From Oscillospiraceae bacterium (GTDB taxonomy: Bacteria; Bacillota; Clostridia; Oscillospirales; Acutalibacteraceae), in contig SVPA01000003.1 of the NCBI GenBank assembly GCA_015066085.1, positions 1 to 64,000 of the forward strand: a stretch of 64,000 nucleotides of DNA. The letters run 5' to 3'. Position numbers and translations under genes: made by a program. Every line of letters begins with the position of its first letter. Within the stretch, counting starts at the first letter, position 1. The notes below the pieces were generated by a model that saw only the letters and a program-made list of their open reading frames with translations, made no database searches and was not told where the DNA came from. Positions 40,920 to 48,783 of the stretch are shown one piece after another.

Positions 40920-41150
40920 TTATAGTTTATTCACTTCGATAATTTTTATAGAATTACTCCTCAGAATTTCAACAGCCTTTGAAATATCACCGTACACAAC
41001 TATTCCATAGCCGCAACCAAGCCGACCAAGGCCGGAACTGTTTCGTTCGACGGTTGCTCTAAAGCCGTATTTTCGCAAAATATCTCGTCCTCTTATAGCG
41101 TAGGTTACTGTGCCGGTTACGATAACATGCTTCACTTCGCTCATCTCCAA
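40920..41150 (-). CDS. DUF3343 (putative Se/S carrier-like) protein
   Basis: KHVIVTGTVTYAIRGRDILRKYGF...SGLGRLGCGYGIVV; adjacent to the desulfurase. Confidence 0.8.
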   Translation of the reverse strand: MEMSEVKHVIVTGTVTYAIRGRDILRKYGFRATVERNSSGLGRLGCGYGIVVYGDISKAVEILRSNSIKIIEVNKL

Positions 41151-41195
41151 ATAATTTTCCTACACTATATTTTATGATGCTGTTTGATATATGAC

Positions 41196-41226
41196 AAAAC
41201 TCCCGAACAATAAATTCGGGAGTTTT
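41196..41226 (-). terminator. Terminator after ABC transporter operon
   Basis: AAAACTCCCGAA...TTCGGGAGTTTT. Confidence 0.8.
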
Positions 41227-41228
41227 CA

Positions 41229-42026
41229 TTAAATCTTAAGCATTGAACTTAAAAAGGCGCGAAGACTTTCTGTTTTGGGATTGTCAAAAAGTTCCTTTGG
41301 AGAACCTTCCTCAAGAATGAAACCGTTATCCATATAAATTACACGGTCAGAAACCTCTTTCGCAAAACCCATTTCATGAGTAACTATTATCATAGTTCTT
41401 CCCTGTTTGGCAAGGTTTGCAATAACCTTAAGAACTTCTACGGTAATTTGTGGGTCAAGCGCCGAAGTGGGTTCATCAAAACATAAAATTTTGGGTGAAA
41501 GCATAAGCGCTCTTGCGATAGCAACTCTTTGTTGCTGTCCACCGGAAAGTTCGCACGGATAACTGCTCAATTTGTCACCAAGGCCGACACTTTCGATAAC
41601 CGAGACGGCTTCCTTGTTTAATGCGTCAAAGGCAGATTTTCTTTCCTCTGAAGTTGCCTTGTTCTTCTTTAGTTTCTTTTGCAAATCAAGTTTGGGTGCC
41701 AATAAAACATTATCTAGAACATTATATTGAGGGAAAAGATTAAAAGACTGAAAAACAAGCCCTGTTGTAAGTTGATTTTCTCTTTTTTCTTCCTTTGAAA
41801 GTTTAACTTTTGAACTTGAATCAAATAAAACACGCTCACCGACGCTTATATAACCTGCATCTGCTGTTTCAAGACCCGTAATACAACGAAGTAGGGTTGT
41901 TTTACCGCTGCCTGAAGAACCAATGATTGACAAAACAGTTCCCTCTTCTTGAGAAAAAGAAATTCCTTTAAGTACTTTGGCCTTGCCGAAGTTCTTGCAT
42001 ATATTTCTAACTTCTAAAAGTGCCAT
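41229..42026 (-). CDS. Polar amino-acid ABC transporter ATP-binding protein
   Basis: GSSGSGKTTLLRCI; LSGGQQQRVAIARAL; LCFDEPTSALD. Confidence 0.95.
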   Translation of the reverse strand: MALLEVRNICKNFGKAKVLKGISFSQEEGTVLSIIGSSGSGKTTLLRCITGLETADAGYISVGERVLFDSSSKVKLSKEEKRENQLTTGLVFQSFNLFPQYNVLDNVLLAPKLDLQKKLKKNKATSEERKSAFDALNKEAVSVIESVGLGDKLSSYPCELSGGQQQRVAIARALMLSPKILCFDEPTSALDPQITVEVLKVIANLAKQGRTMIIVTHEMGFAKEVSDRVIYMDNGFILEEGSPKELFDNPKTESLRAFLSSMLKI

Positions 42027-42030
42027 ATAC

Positions 42031-42684
42031 CTAACTCCTAAAATAATTTAATTTCTTTTCTATGTAGCCGAAAAGCAGCGATAATACGCCGTTAAATATT
42101 AAGAAAAATGCGCCCGTGTAAAATAACGGCCAAATAACTCCAACGCCTGCATATCGTTCCGCACACATAAGTATTTCGGCTACCGCAATTACACGCGCAA
42201 GAGAAGTGTCTTTTACAAGAGTAATTATTTCATTGCTCATTGGCGGAACAATTCGTTTAACAACTTGTAATAATACAACCTTTAAAAAGGTTTCGGTACG
42301 CGTCATACCTAAAACCTGTCCGGCTTCGTATTGACCACGAGAAATGCTTTCTATACCACCACGATATATTTCGCTAAAATAACATGCATAGTTTATTACA
42401 AAAGCAATAACTGCTGCCAACATTCTGTTTCTCATCGGAATATTAAGGAGAATTCCCGGAAGATACATTACGACAAAAAGCTGGAGCATCAGAGGAGTTC
42501 CTCTGATGATCCAGACAAATACTTTTGTGAGCCAAGATAGTGGCTTGAATTTTGACATTGAGCCAAATGTAATAATCAAACCGAGAGGTATTGCCATGAG
42601 CAGTGTCATTGCGAATAACAGGCAATTTTCTCCAAAACCGACAAGCAACTCACTTGTTATAGTTGCAAATGATGAACTGGCCAT
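42031..42684 (-). CDS. Amino-acid ABC transporter permease (HisM/GlnP type)
   Basis: IIRGTPLMLQLFVVMY; EIYRGGIESISRGQYEAGQVLGMT; KDTSLA. Confidence 0.94.
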   Translation of the reverse strand: MASSSFATITSELLVGFGENCLLFAMTLLMAIPLGLIITFGSMSKFKPLSWLTKVFVWIIRGTPLMLQLFVVMYLPGILLNIPMRNRMLAAVIAFVINYACYFSEIYRGGIESISRGQYEAGQVLGMTRTETFLKVVLLQVVKRIVPPMSNEIITLVKDTSLARVIAVAEILMCAERYAGVGVIWPLFYTGAFFLIFNGVLSLLFGYIEKKLNYFRS

Positions 42685-42697
42685 TAATTTACCTCAA

Positions 42698-43480
42698 TTA
42701 TTTCTTAACTACCATTACCTGTTGATTTTCCATGTAAGGAATAGTAATGCTCATAGTTGCTTCTCTATCGGCATTGATAGTCATGCCGTTCCAGATGCAG
42801 TCAATGCTCTTAGCTTTGAGCTCTGCTTCTTTAGAGTTCCAGTTAATTTCTACAAATTCTGCTTCTACACCAAGAATTTCACAAACAGCTTTAGCAAATT
42901 CGGTTTCGAAACCAACAAGGTTATTGTCGGCATCAAGATAGTTCATAGGAGCAAAATAAGTGATACCAATTATCATTTTACCTTTGTTCTTAATGTACTC
43001 CCAATCGGAATCTTTTTCAGACTGTTTGAAAGGTTCGAAAGAATCAGTAGCAACGATTCTGTCTTCTAGCTTATAGTTTTTAGCAATCTGTTCAAGTTTA
43101 CCGTTGTCTTTTAAGGTTTTAATAGCTTCGTTAACCTTTGCAGTTACATCGGAGCCTTTTCTAAATGCGATTCCGTAATATTCGGGGCTATAGCCATTGC
43201 CTTCAACAACGAGGTCTTCAAAGTCGGTACCTTCACCGATAGAACCAATAGAAAGCACATAGTCTACGATTGCCGCATCGGCAGTTCCGGATTTTACTTC
43301 CATAAGAGCTTTAGTTTGGGTATCTACAGCAGTGTAAGCATAGTCAGTAAGAGTTTTAGCAACCTCTTCACCCGCAGAACCTTTTTCAGCAACAATAATC
43401 TTTTGAGTTTCAGCTCCACACCCTGCAAAACACATGGTTGCTAAAACAAAAACCATAATAAGTGCGATAATTTTTTTCAT
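42698..43480 (-). CDS. Circularly permuted amino-acid solute-binding lipoprotein (SBP_bac_3 halves in swapped order)
   Basis: Lipobox FAGC; lobe-2 half (KIIVAEKGS...YGIAFRKGSD...LEQIAKNYKLE) precedes lobe-1 half (MIIGITYFAPMNY...SIDCIWNGMTIN...NQQVMVVKK). Confidence 0.88.
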   Translation of the reverse strand: MKKIIALIMVFVLATMCFAGCGAETQKIIVAEKGSAGEEVAKTLTDYAYTAVDTQTKALMEVKSGTADAAIVDYVLSIGSIGEGTDFEDLVVEGNGYSPEYYGIAFRKGSDVTAKVNEAIKTLKDNGKLEQIAKNYKLEDRIVATDSFEPFKQSEKDSDWEYIKNKGKMIIGITYFAPMNYLDADNNLVGFETEFAKAVCEILGVEAEFVEINWNSKEAELKAKSIDCIWNGMTINADREATMSITIPYMENQQVMVVKK

Positions 43481-43497
43481 ATTCACTACCTCCATTT

Positions 43498-43523
43498 TAG
43501 TACACTAAAATACTAGTTTACTA
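43498..43523. promoter_or_regulatory. Tandem TAGTNNACTA palindromes (TrpR-operator-like)
   Basis: TAGTACACTA (43498-43507) and TAGTTTACTA (43514-43523), directly downstream of the -10 box. Confidence 0.65.
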
Positions 43524-43524
43524 A

Positions 43525-43553
43525 ATTATATATTATCTTTTGAAAAAAGTCAA
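43525..43553 (-). promoter_or_regulatory. Promoter of permuted-SBP ABC transporter operon
   Basis: Minus strand TTGACT-N17-TATAAT. Confidence 0.75.
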
Positions 43554-43582
43554 CAAAATAAAAAAGCAGATTGCTCCGCTTT

Positions 43583-44317
43583 TTATACCAATTCAATTTC
43601 ATATTGTTTTGCAAGTTTTAACAAAGAACCATCTTCAAGCATCTCTTTAATAATTGAATCAAACTTTTCTTTTAAATCTGAACCTTTTCTAAAACCAATA
43701 CCAAATTCTTCAATATTAAGCGTTTTAACTTTTTTAAGGTCAGTATGCACCAAAGTATCAAAAATAATCTTATCTACAACACAACCAGAAACATCTCCAC
43801 TAATTACTGCGTTAAGACATTCTTTTTGGGTTTTGTAAGTTTTTGGAATAGCGTTTTGTTTAGTTACTAAACGTTCAGCAGAAGAGCCTTTCTCAACCGC
43901 TAAAACCATATCAGAAATACCTTTTTCATTATCGTAACTGTTATCATCGGAAAGCATAACCAATATTTGAGAATTTATTGCATAAGGAGTTGAAAAAGAA
44001 ACCTGATCTTCATCATTTATAGTATAACCGTTCCAAATACAATCAATATCTTTGCTGTTTAGCTTGCTAACCTTTTCATCCCAGTTAATAACCTTAAATT
44101 CAACGCTAAGGTTAAGTTTTTGCGCTACAAGTTTTGCAAAATCGGCGTCAAAACCAATCCACTCACCATTACCCATAACTATATGCATCGGCGCATATTC
44201 AGTAATTCCAATTACTATCGTGCCTTTTTCTTCTACATATTTATAGTCCGATTTTTCAAAGCAACCCGCTATAAACAGCATACACGCGCAAAGACAAACA
44301 ACAACTAACTTTTTCAA
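43583..44317 (-). CDS. Canonical amino-acid solute-binding lipoprotein (SBP_bac_3)
   Basis: Lipobox IAGC; KGTIVIGITEYAPMHIV; DIDCIWNGYTIN; FGIGFRKGSDLKEKF in canonical order. Confidence 0.9.
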   Translation of the reverse strand: MKKLVVVCLCACMLFIAGCFEKSDYKYVEEKGTIVIGITEYAPMHIVMGNGEWIGFDADFAKLVAQKLNLSVEFKVINWDEKVSKLNSKDIDCIWNGYTINDEDQVSFSTPYAINSQILVMLSDDNSYDNEKGISDMVLAVEKGSSAERLVTKQNAIPKTYKTQKECLNAVISGDVSGCVVDKIIFDTLVHTDLKKVKTLNIEEFGIGFRKGSDLKEKFDSIIKEMLEDGSLLKLAKQYEIELV

Positions 44318-44362
44318 GGTTAACCTCCGTAAAATTTATAATACTATTATATCTGATTTCTA

Positions 44363-45346
44363 TTATTTTTCAACATATTTATTAAATTCAAACTTAAAGA
44401 GTTTATTAATATTACTTGTATTGTGTTCAACTTCTTTGCTGTAAAGTTGAGCTGCATTAATAAATTCAAAATCTATGCTTGAAATTACCATGTATGAAAT
44501 AATAGAAGATGTTATTGTTTTATATATTTCTTTTGTGAATGAGGCTTTAATTAAATATCTATATATAAAATAAGATGCCCAAATTTTAAATGTTTCTAAA
44601 CTATATGAAGGCTCATTTGTTAAGGCGTTATTTAAAATTTCTTTCCAGTTGTCTCTTAATATTTTATTTTTTAGATGTTTCTTAATTACAATTCTTTTTA
44701 AGTTTGTGTCGTATAAAAAGCAAGAATCATCCAATATATTATTAAACTCTGCATTAATAGCCAGGTTGAATTTATCGGCGTTAATATATTCCTCTACTGT
44801 TTTTGAATAGTTCAACAATATATTAACCAGTTCTTCGAGCGAACCGTTATAACCATCAATATAATTTAAAATTTTATCTCTAATCGCTTTTACTGTATTA
44901 AAAGTTTCAGCGTCTACATTTGTATATTCTGTTATAGGCTCATTGTTTTCTTCGGTGACAAGGACAAGTTTATTATTTGAAATAATTTTCGCGGAAACTT
45001 CGCACGAAAATGAGAGTCCCCTTTCCTCATATCCTCCAAAGTTATTTATAAATCGTGGATAAAGTCTGCAAGTTCTTGGTAATCCATCGTGATTAATCAT
45101 AGAATATAGATTGCAAAGCCCACAGTTGTTTAAAAAGTAACATGAATTTCCGATATTTTTAAAAGAATTACCGCTAATTCCCTTTTTAAGAGCGTATCCA
45201 ACGTCGTTGCCATCTTTAATAAGAGATTTATATCTAGCCTTTGAGTTCGAATCAAGTTCTACCTGCCAAAATTTACAGCAGGTATCTTTACACTCTGATG
45301 CGCTACAAACAAAGCTTTTGTAAAAAGTAGGGTAACATAGTTTCAT
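44363..45346 (-). CDS. FliB-like (flagellin lysine-N-methylase family) cysteine-cluster protein
   Basis: CSASECKDTCCKFW...NSCYFLNNCGLCNLYSMINHDGLPRTCRLYPR. Confidence 0.75.
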   Translation of the reverse strand: MKLCYPTFYKSFVCSASECKDTCCKFWQVELDSNSKARYKSLIKDGNDVGYALKKGISGNSFKNIGNSCYFLNNCGLCNLYSMINHDGLPRTCRLYPRFINNFGGYEERGLSFSCEVSAKIISNNKLVLVTEENNEPITEYTNVDAETFNTVKAIRDKILNYIDGYNGSLEELVNILLNYSKTVEEYINADKFNLAINAEFNNILDDSCFLYDTNLKRIVIKKHLKNKILRDNWKEILNNALTNEPSYSLETFKIWASYFIYRYLIKASFTKEIYKTITSSIISYMVISSIDFEFINAAQLYSKEVEHNTSNINKLFKFEFNKYVEK

Positions 45347-45359
45347 AAACAACCTCTAA

Positions 45360-45402
45360 AAAACCGCTTATGCAAAACGAGATTCTGCAATCAAGCGGTT
45401 TT
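45360..45402 (-). terminator. Terminator after xerD-like gene
   Basis: AAAACCGCTT...AAGCGGTTTT. Confidence 0.6.
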
Positions 45403-46288
45403 ATCTTGCCAATGGGTGAAATTTATTGTAGTCTTGAGTATATTTGTTTTTCATAAGTTGAGCATAAATTTGAGTAGTTGATATATCAGCATGTCCAAGC
45501 ATTTCTTTTATATCCTTAAGATTTGCTCCGTTTTCAAGAAGGTGTGCAGCAAAAGAATGTCTTAAAGTATGAGGCGTAATATCCTTCTTTATTTTAGATT
45601 TTTGAGCATAATACTTAACAATCTTCCAAAAGCCTTGTCTTGAAAGAGGTTCTCCGCTCATATTAGTAAACAATCGTTCTTCGGTCATATCGCTAATGAT
45701 GGCGGGTCTGACACTATTGATATATGTACTTAATGTTTTTATGGCAGCAGGATAAATAGGAATAATGCGTTCATTTTTAGAACCGGTCAGCACAAGAATA
45801 CCAATTTGCAGATTTATATCGGTAAGTTTAACCTCAATCAGTTCGGACACTTTTATGCCTGTTGCGTATAACAATTCAAGCATTGCTTTGTCACGAATAC
45901 TCTTATAATCGGTGCCGGAAGGTTGGGCTAAAAGGTTAAGCACCTCTTTACCGGTAAGAATTTCGGGCAACCTCTTTTCAGCGGCGGTCTTTTTAACCTT
46001 TATAATTGGATTTATATTGCACAAATTATTTTTACTTAAAAAATTAAAATAACAACGAAGAGAGGCTGCGACACGGGTGACTGTACACTGAGATTTACCT
46101 AAAACGTTAAGATACTCAAAATATCTATCAATTACAGAAGTGTCAACCTGAGATAAATCGGTAATGCCGTTGATTTTACAGTATGTCGAAAACTGCCCGA
46201 TATCTCTAAGATAAGAATCGAGCGTGTTTTTAGAACTTTTCTTTTCATTTGTCAAATAGTTTTCAAAAGACGAAATGAAATCCTGCAT
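45401..46288 (-). CDS. xerD: Tyrosine recombinase XerD
   Basis: ATGIKVSELIEVKLTDI; HTLRHSFAAHLLENGANL; MLGHADISTTQIYAQ; next to spoIIM. Confidence 0.9.
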   Translation of the reverse strand: MQDFISSFENYLTNEKKSSKNTLDSYLRDIGQFSTYCKINGITDLSQVDTSVIDRYFEYLNVLGKSQCTVTRVAASLRCYFNFLSKNNLCNINPIIKVKKTAAEKRLPEILTGKEVLNLLAQPSGTDYKSIRDKAMLELLYATGIKVSELIEVKLTDINLQIGILVLTGSKNERIIPIYPAAIKTLSTYINSVRPAIISDMTEERLFTNMSGEPLSRQGFWKIVKYYAQKSKIKKDITPHTLRHSFAAHLLENGANLKDIKEMLGHADISTTQIYAQLMKNKYTQDYNKFHPLAR

Positions 46289-46304
46289 TTTAACATTCCT
46301 TTAT

Positions 46305-46925
46305 CTAAAAATTAAAATAACCAATAAATAGAGAAGACATTCCAAGGTCGAAACCGATTGCTAAAAAACCCGTAATCAAGCAAAGTCCGCTGTTTACACA
46401 ATAACTTTTAAAATCAGAATAGATATTAACGGGCTTGCTTGATTTAATACAAATACCGCCTAAAAGATAAGAGAAAGCAAAAGACTCTTTTGCAAGAAGC
46501 AATAAACCGAATACGGTTATTAATGTTTGAGGGAGCAATATTAAAGCGGCAAACATAATACCCTCAAGTTTATATGTAGAATAAAGAAGCCCTGAAAGAC
46601 AGCCGTAAGCAAAGCCTTTATAAAGCAGTATTATTGGCGTTGTTGCTGTTCCTATTACCGAGGTGCCGCAAATATAAAGCAAAAAATAGAACGGAAGAAT
46701 TGATAAAAGCGAAGCCTTGAACATTTGAAGAAAATCAGCGCTTCTCTTAACCGCAATCATTTCAGAAAGTTTGTCCGTGCTTACAGTATTAAGCGAATCT
46801 AGTCTACATACTAATATGCTTCCTAAAAAAACGCCCAATATAAAGATTAAAGTGAATACTAAAAACGGCAAATAAGGCCGAAGAGTACTAATATTAAATG
46901 TAAATGAATTTTTCTTCCTTTGCAT
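46305..46925 (-). CDS. spoIIM: Stage II sporulation protein M
   Basis: Five-TM-like protein, FILGVFLGSIL, FAYGCLSGLLYS; start refined to 46925, the ORF track extension is out-of-frame proC sequence. Confidence 0.8.
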   Translation of the reverse strand: MQRKKNSFTFNISTLRPYLPFLVFTLIFILGVFLGSILVCRLDSLNTVSTDKLSEMIAVKRSADFLQMFKASLLSILPFYFLLYICGTSVIGTATTPIILLYKGFAYGCLSGLLYSTYKLEGIMFAALILLPQTLITVFGLLLLAKESFAFSYLLGGICIKSSKPVNIYSDFKSYCVNSGLCLITGFLAIGFDLGMSSLFIGYFNF

Positions 46926-46980
46926 AGAATGTCCTCCAATGTTTTTTATACATTCTATGCAGAGGATAGGACGAGTATTC

Positions 46981-47793
46981 TTATCTTGAAAGTTCTTTGG
47001 CTCTTTTAACGGTAGAGTTAAGGCAATCATCAAGCACAGCGTCAAACTTATTTGAATCAAGCGAAGCAAGACCTGCTTCTGTCGTTCCTTTAGGGGAAGT
47101 AACCATCTTAATAAGTTCATCAATGGTTCTGTTGTCATGTTCCACCATTTTTGCAGTACCGACAAAAACATTTAAAACCATTTTTTCTGCATCTTCATTG
47201 CTCATGCCGTGACCGACCGCAAAATCAATAAAAGATTTCATCGTTCTCATTATATAAGCAGGAGCACTACCGCTTACTGCGGTAATAGTATCAATAAGTT
47301 CTTCATCAACAACGCAGGATACCCCGCTGCATTCAAAACAACCTTTGATGAAAGAAAATTGTTCGTCAGTTACAGGAGCAGTTTTCACAAGCGCAGAAGC
47401 ACCAAAGCCGTACATAAGAGGTGTATTTGGCATTACTCTTATTACCGGAGCATCAAATTCCAATAATTGTTTAATATAAGATATGCTAATTCCCGCAGCA
47501 ACATCAATAAAGCAAGTGCCTTTAGCAACGGATTTTACAGAATTTATAACCTCTGCATATATTTGCGGTTTGACGGTTAAAAAGACAAATTCGCTTTGAC
47601 TAACTATGTCAGATTCGCAAGTACCTGCAGTTGCACCTTTTTGAACAAAGGGATTGGTCTTTTCAGGCATACTGTCAAATACGATTATATTCTCAGGCTT
47701 TATATAACCCGAACTGATAATTCCGCTGAATATAGCAGTAGCAATATTACCTGCGCCGATAAAACCGATTTTATATTCAGCCATAAAACCCAC
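46981..47793 (-). CDS. proC: Pyrroline-5-carboxylate reductase
   Basis: IGFIGAGNIATAIFSGI; VIRVMPNTP; AVSGSAPAYIM; TSPKGTTEAGL. Confidence 0.96.
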   Translation of the reverse strand: MGFMAEYKIGFIGAGNIATAIFSGIISSGYIKPENIIVFDSMPEKTNPFVQKGATAGTCESDIVSQSEFVFLTVKPQIYAEVINSVKSVAKGTCFIDVAAGISISYIKQLLEFDAPVIRVMPNTPLMYGFGASALVKTAPVTDEQFSFIKGCFECSGVSCVVDEELIDTITAVSGSAPAYIMRTMKSFIDFAVGHGMSNEDAEKMVLNVFVGTAKMVEHDNRTIDELIKMVTSPKGTTEAGLASLDSNKFDAVLDDCLNSTVKRAKELSR

Positions 47794-47843
47794 CTAATTT
47801 CCGTAAATATTTGTGTAAGTATATTTATACTACAAAAATAATT

Positions 47844-47933
47844 TTATGTCAACCAAAAAATAACGCTATTATAATATTATGTTAACTTGTTATGTAAACC
47901 ATACTATATATATGTATTAAACATTATGTCAAC
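47844..47933. repeat. Four direct copies of TTATGTNAAC in the proC/SDR divergent region
   Basis: 47844-47853 TTATGTCAAC; 47877-47886 TTATGTTAAC; 47890-47899 TTATGTAAAC; 47924-47933 TTATGTCAAC. Confidence 0.8.
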
Positions 47934-48019
47934 GCCACTAATTGTGTTATCACTTCCCTCTTTTCAAAAAAACTTTTTTGTGTTATAATGCTATCAGACT
48001 TATAAAAAGGGGTATGTTT

Positions 48020-48754
48020 ATGAGTAAGACTGTATTAATAACAGGGGCATCAAAAGGAATAGGTGCAAATATGGCAATCCGTTTTGCAGAGAGCGGATAC
48101 AATGTAATAATGAATTACAACACTTCTGTCCAGTCGGCTATTTTGCTTCAGAAATCGCTTAAGGAAAGCGGTTATAGTGTAATTGCTTACAAAGCAAATG
48201 TCAAAAACAGACTTGAAGTTGACCTAATGATAAAAGAAGCAATCTATCGCTTTGGTGGTATTGATGTTCTAATAAATAATGCAGGTGTTGCAAACCAATC
48301 GCTTATTACCGATATATCAGAACAAGAATGGAACGATATTATTGGGGTAAATTTAACAGGCGTCTTCAATTGCACACAGGCCGTGCTTCCTCATATGATT
48401 AATCAAAAGTCCGGTTCTATCATCAATATATCATCAATGTGGGGTGAGGTTGGTGCATCTTGTGAAGTAGCCTACTCTGCTGCAAAGGCTGGTGTTATTG
48501 GTCTAACGAAGGCTCTCGCAAAAGAGGTAGGCCCCAGCGGAATAACCGTTAACTGCATAACTCCCGGGCTTATCGATACCGCTATGAATCAAAACCTTGC
48601 TATTGAAGATGTAACTGCAATTATAGACGAGACACCGCTTGGCAGAATCGGTACAACCGATGATATTGCATCGGCAGCGCTTTTCCTCGCCTCAGAACAA
48701 GCCTCCTACATAACAGGACAGGTCCTCGGTATAAACGGTGGATTTGTGGTATAA
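48020..48754 (+). CDS. SDR-family oxidoreductase (FabG-like 3-oxoacyl-ACP reductase)
   Basis: TGASKGIGANMA; NNAG; YSAAKAGVIGLTKALAKEVG; TGQVLGINGGFVV; ATG at 48020 after AAAAGGGG. Confidence 0.9.
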   Translation: MSKTVLITGASKGIGANMAIRFAESGYNVIMNYNTSVQSAILLQKSLKESGYSVIAYKANVKNRLEVDLMIKEAIYRFGGIDVLINNAGVANQSLITDISEQEWNDIIGVNLTGVFNCTQAVLPHMINQKSGSIINISSMWGEVGASCEVAYSAAKAGVIGLTKALAKEVGPSGITVNCITPGLIDTAMNQNLAIEDVTAIIDETPLGRIGTTDDIASAALFLASEQASYITGQVLGINGGFVV

Positions 48755-48783
48755 AAAAAAGACTCCGATTGGAGTCTTTTTTT
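48755..48783. terminator. Bidirectional terminator
   Basis: AAAAAGACTCC-GATT-GGAGTCTTTTT. Confidence 0.85.

Noticed and set aside
42698-43480. Alternative explanation of the permuted SBP as two fused partial domains or a frameshifted gene
   Set aside because: The ORF is continuous, has one lobe-1 and one lobe-2 half, total length equals a single SBP, and the halves complement each other against the adjacent paralogue.
46926-47171. N-terminal extension of the spoIIM ORF (MFLSVLQKWWNMTT...)
   Set aside because: It reads the proC 3' end in another frame. A good SD precedes the internal ATG at 46925.
47860-47887. Candidate dif site (ATAACGCTATT-ATAATA-TTATGTTAACT)
   Set aside because: Only the XerD-like arm matches; the XerC arm is poor and similar half-sites recur nearby. 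Better explained as promoter/operator repeats.
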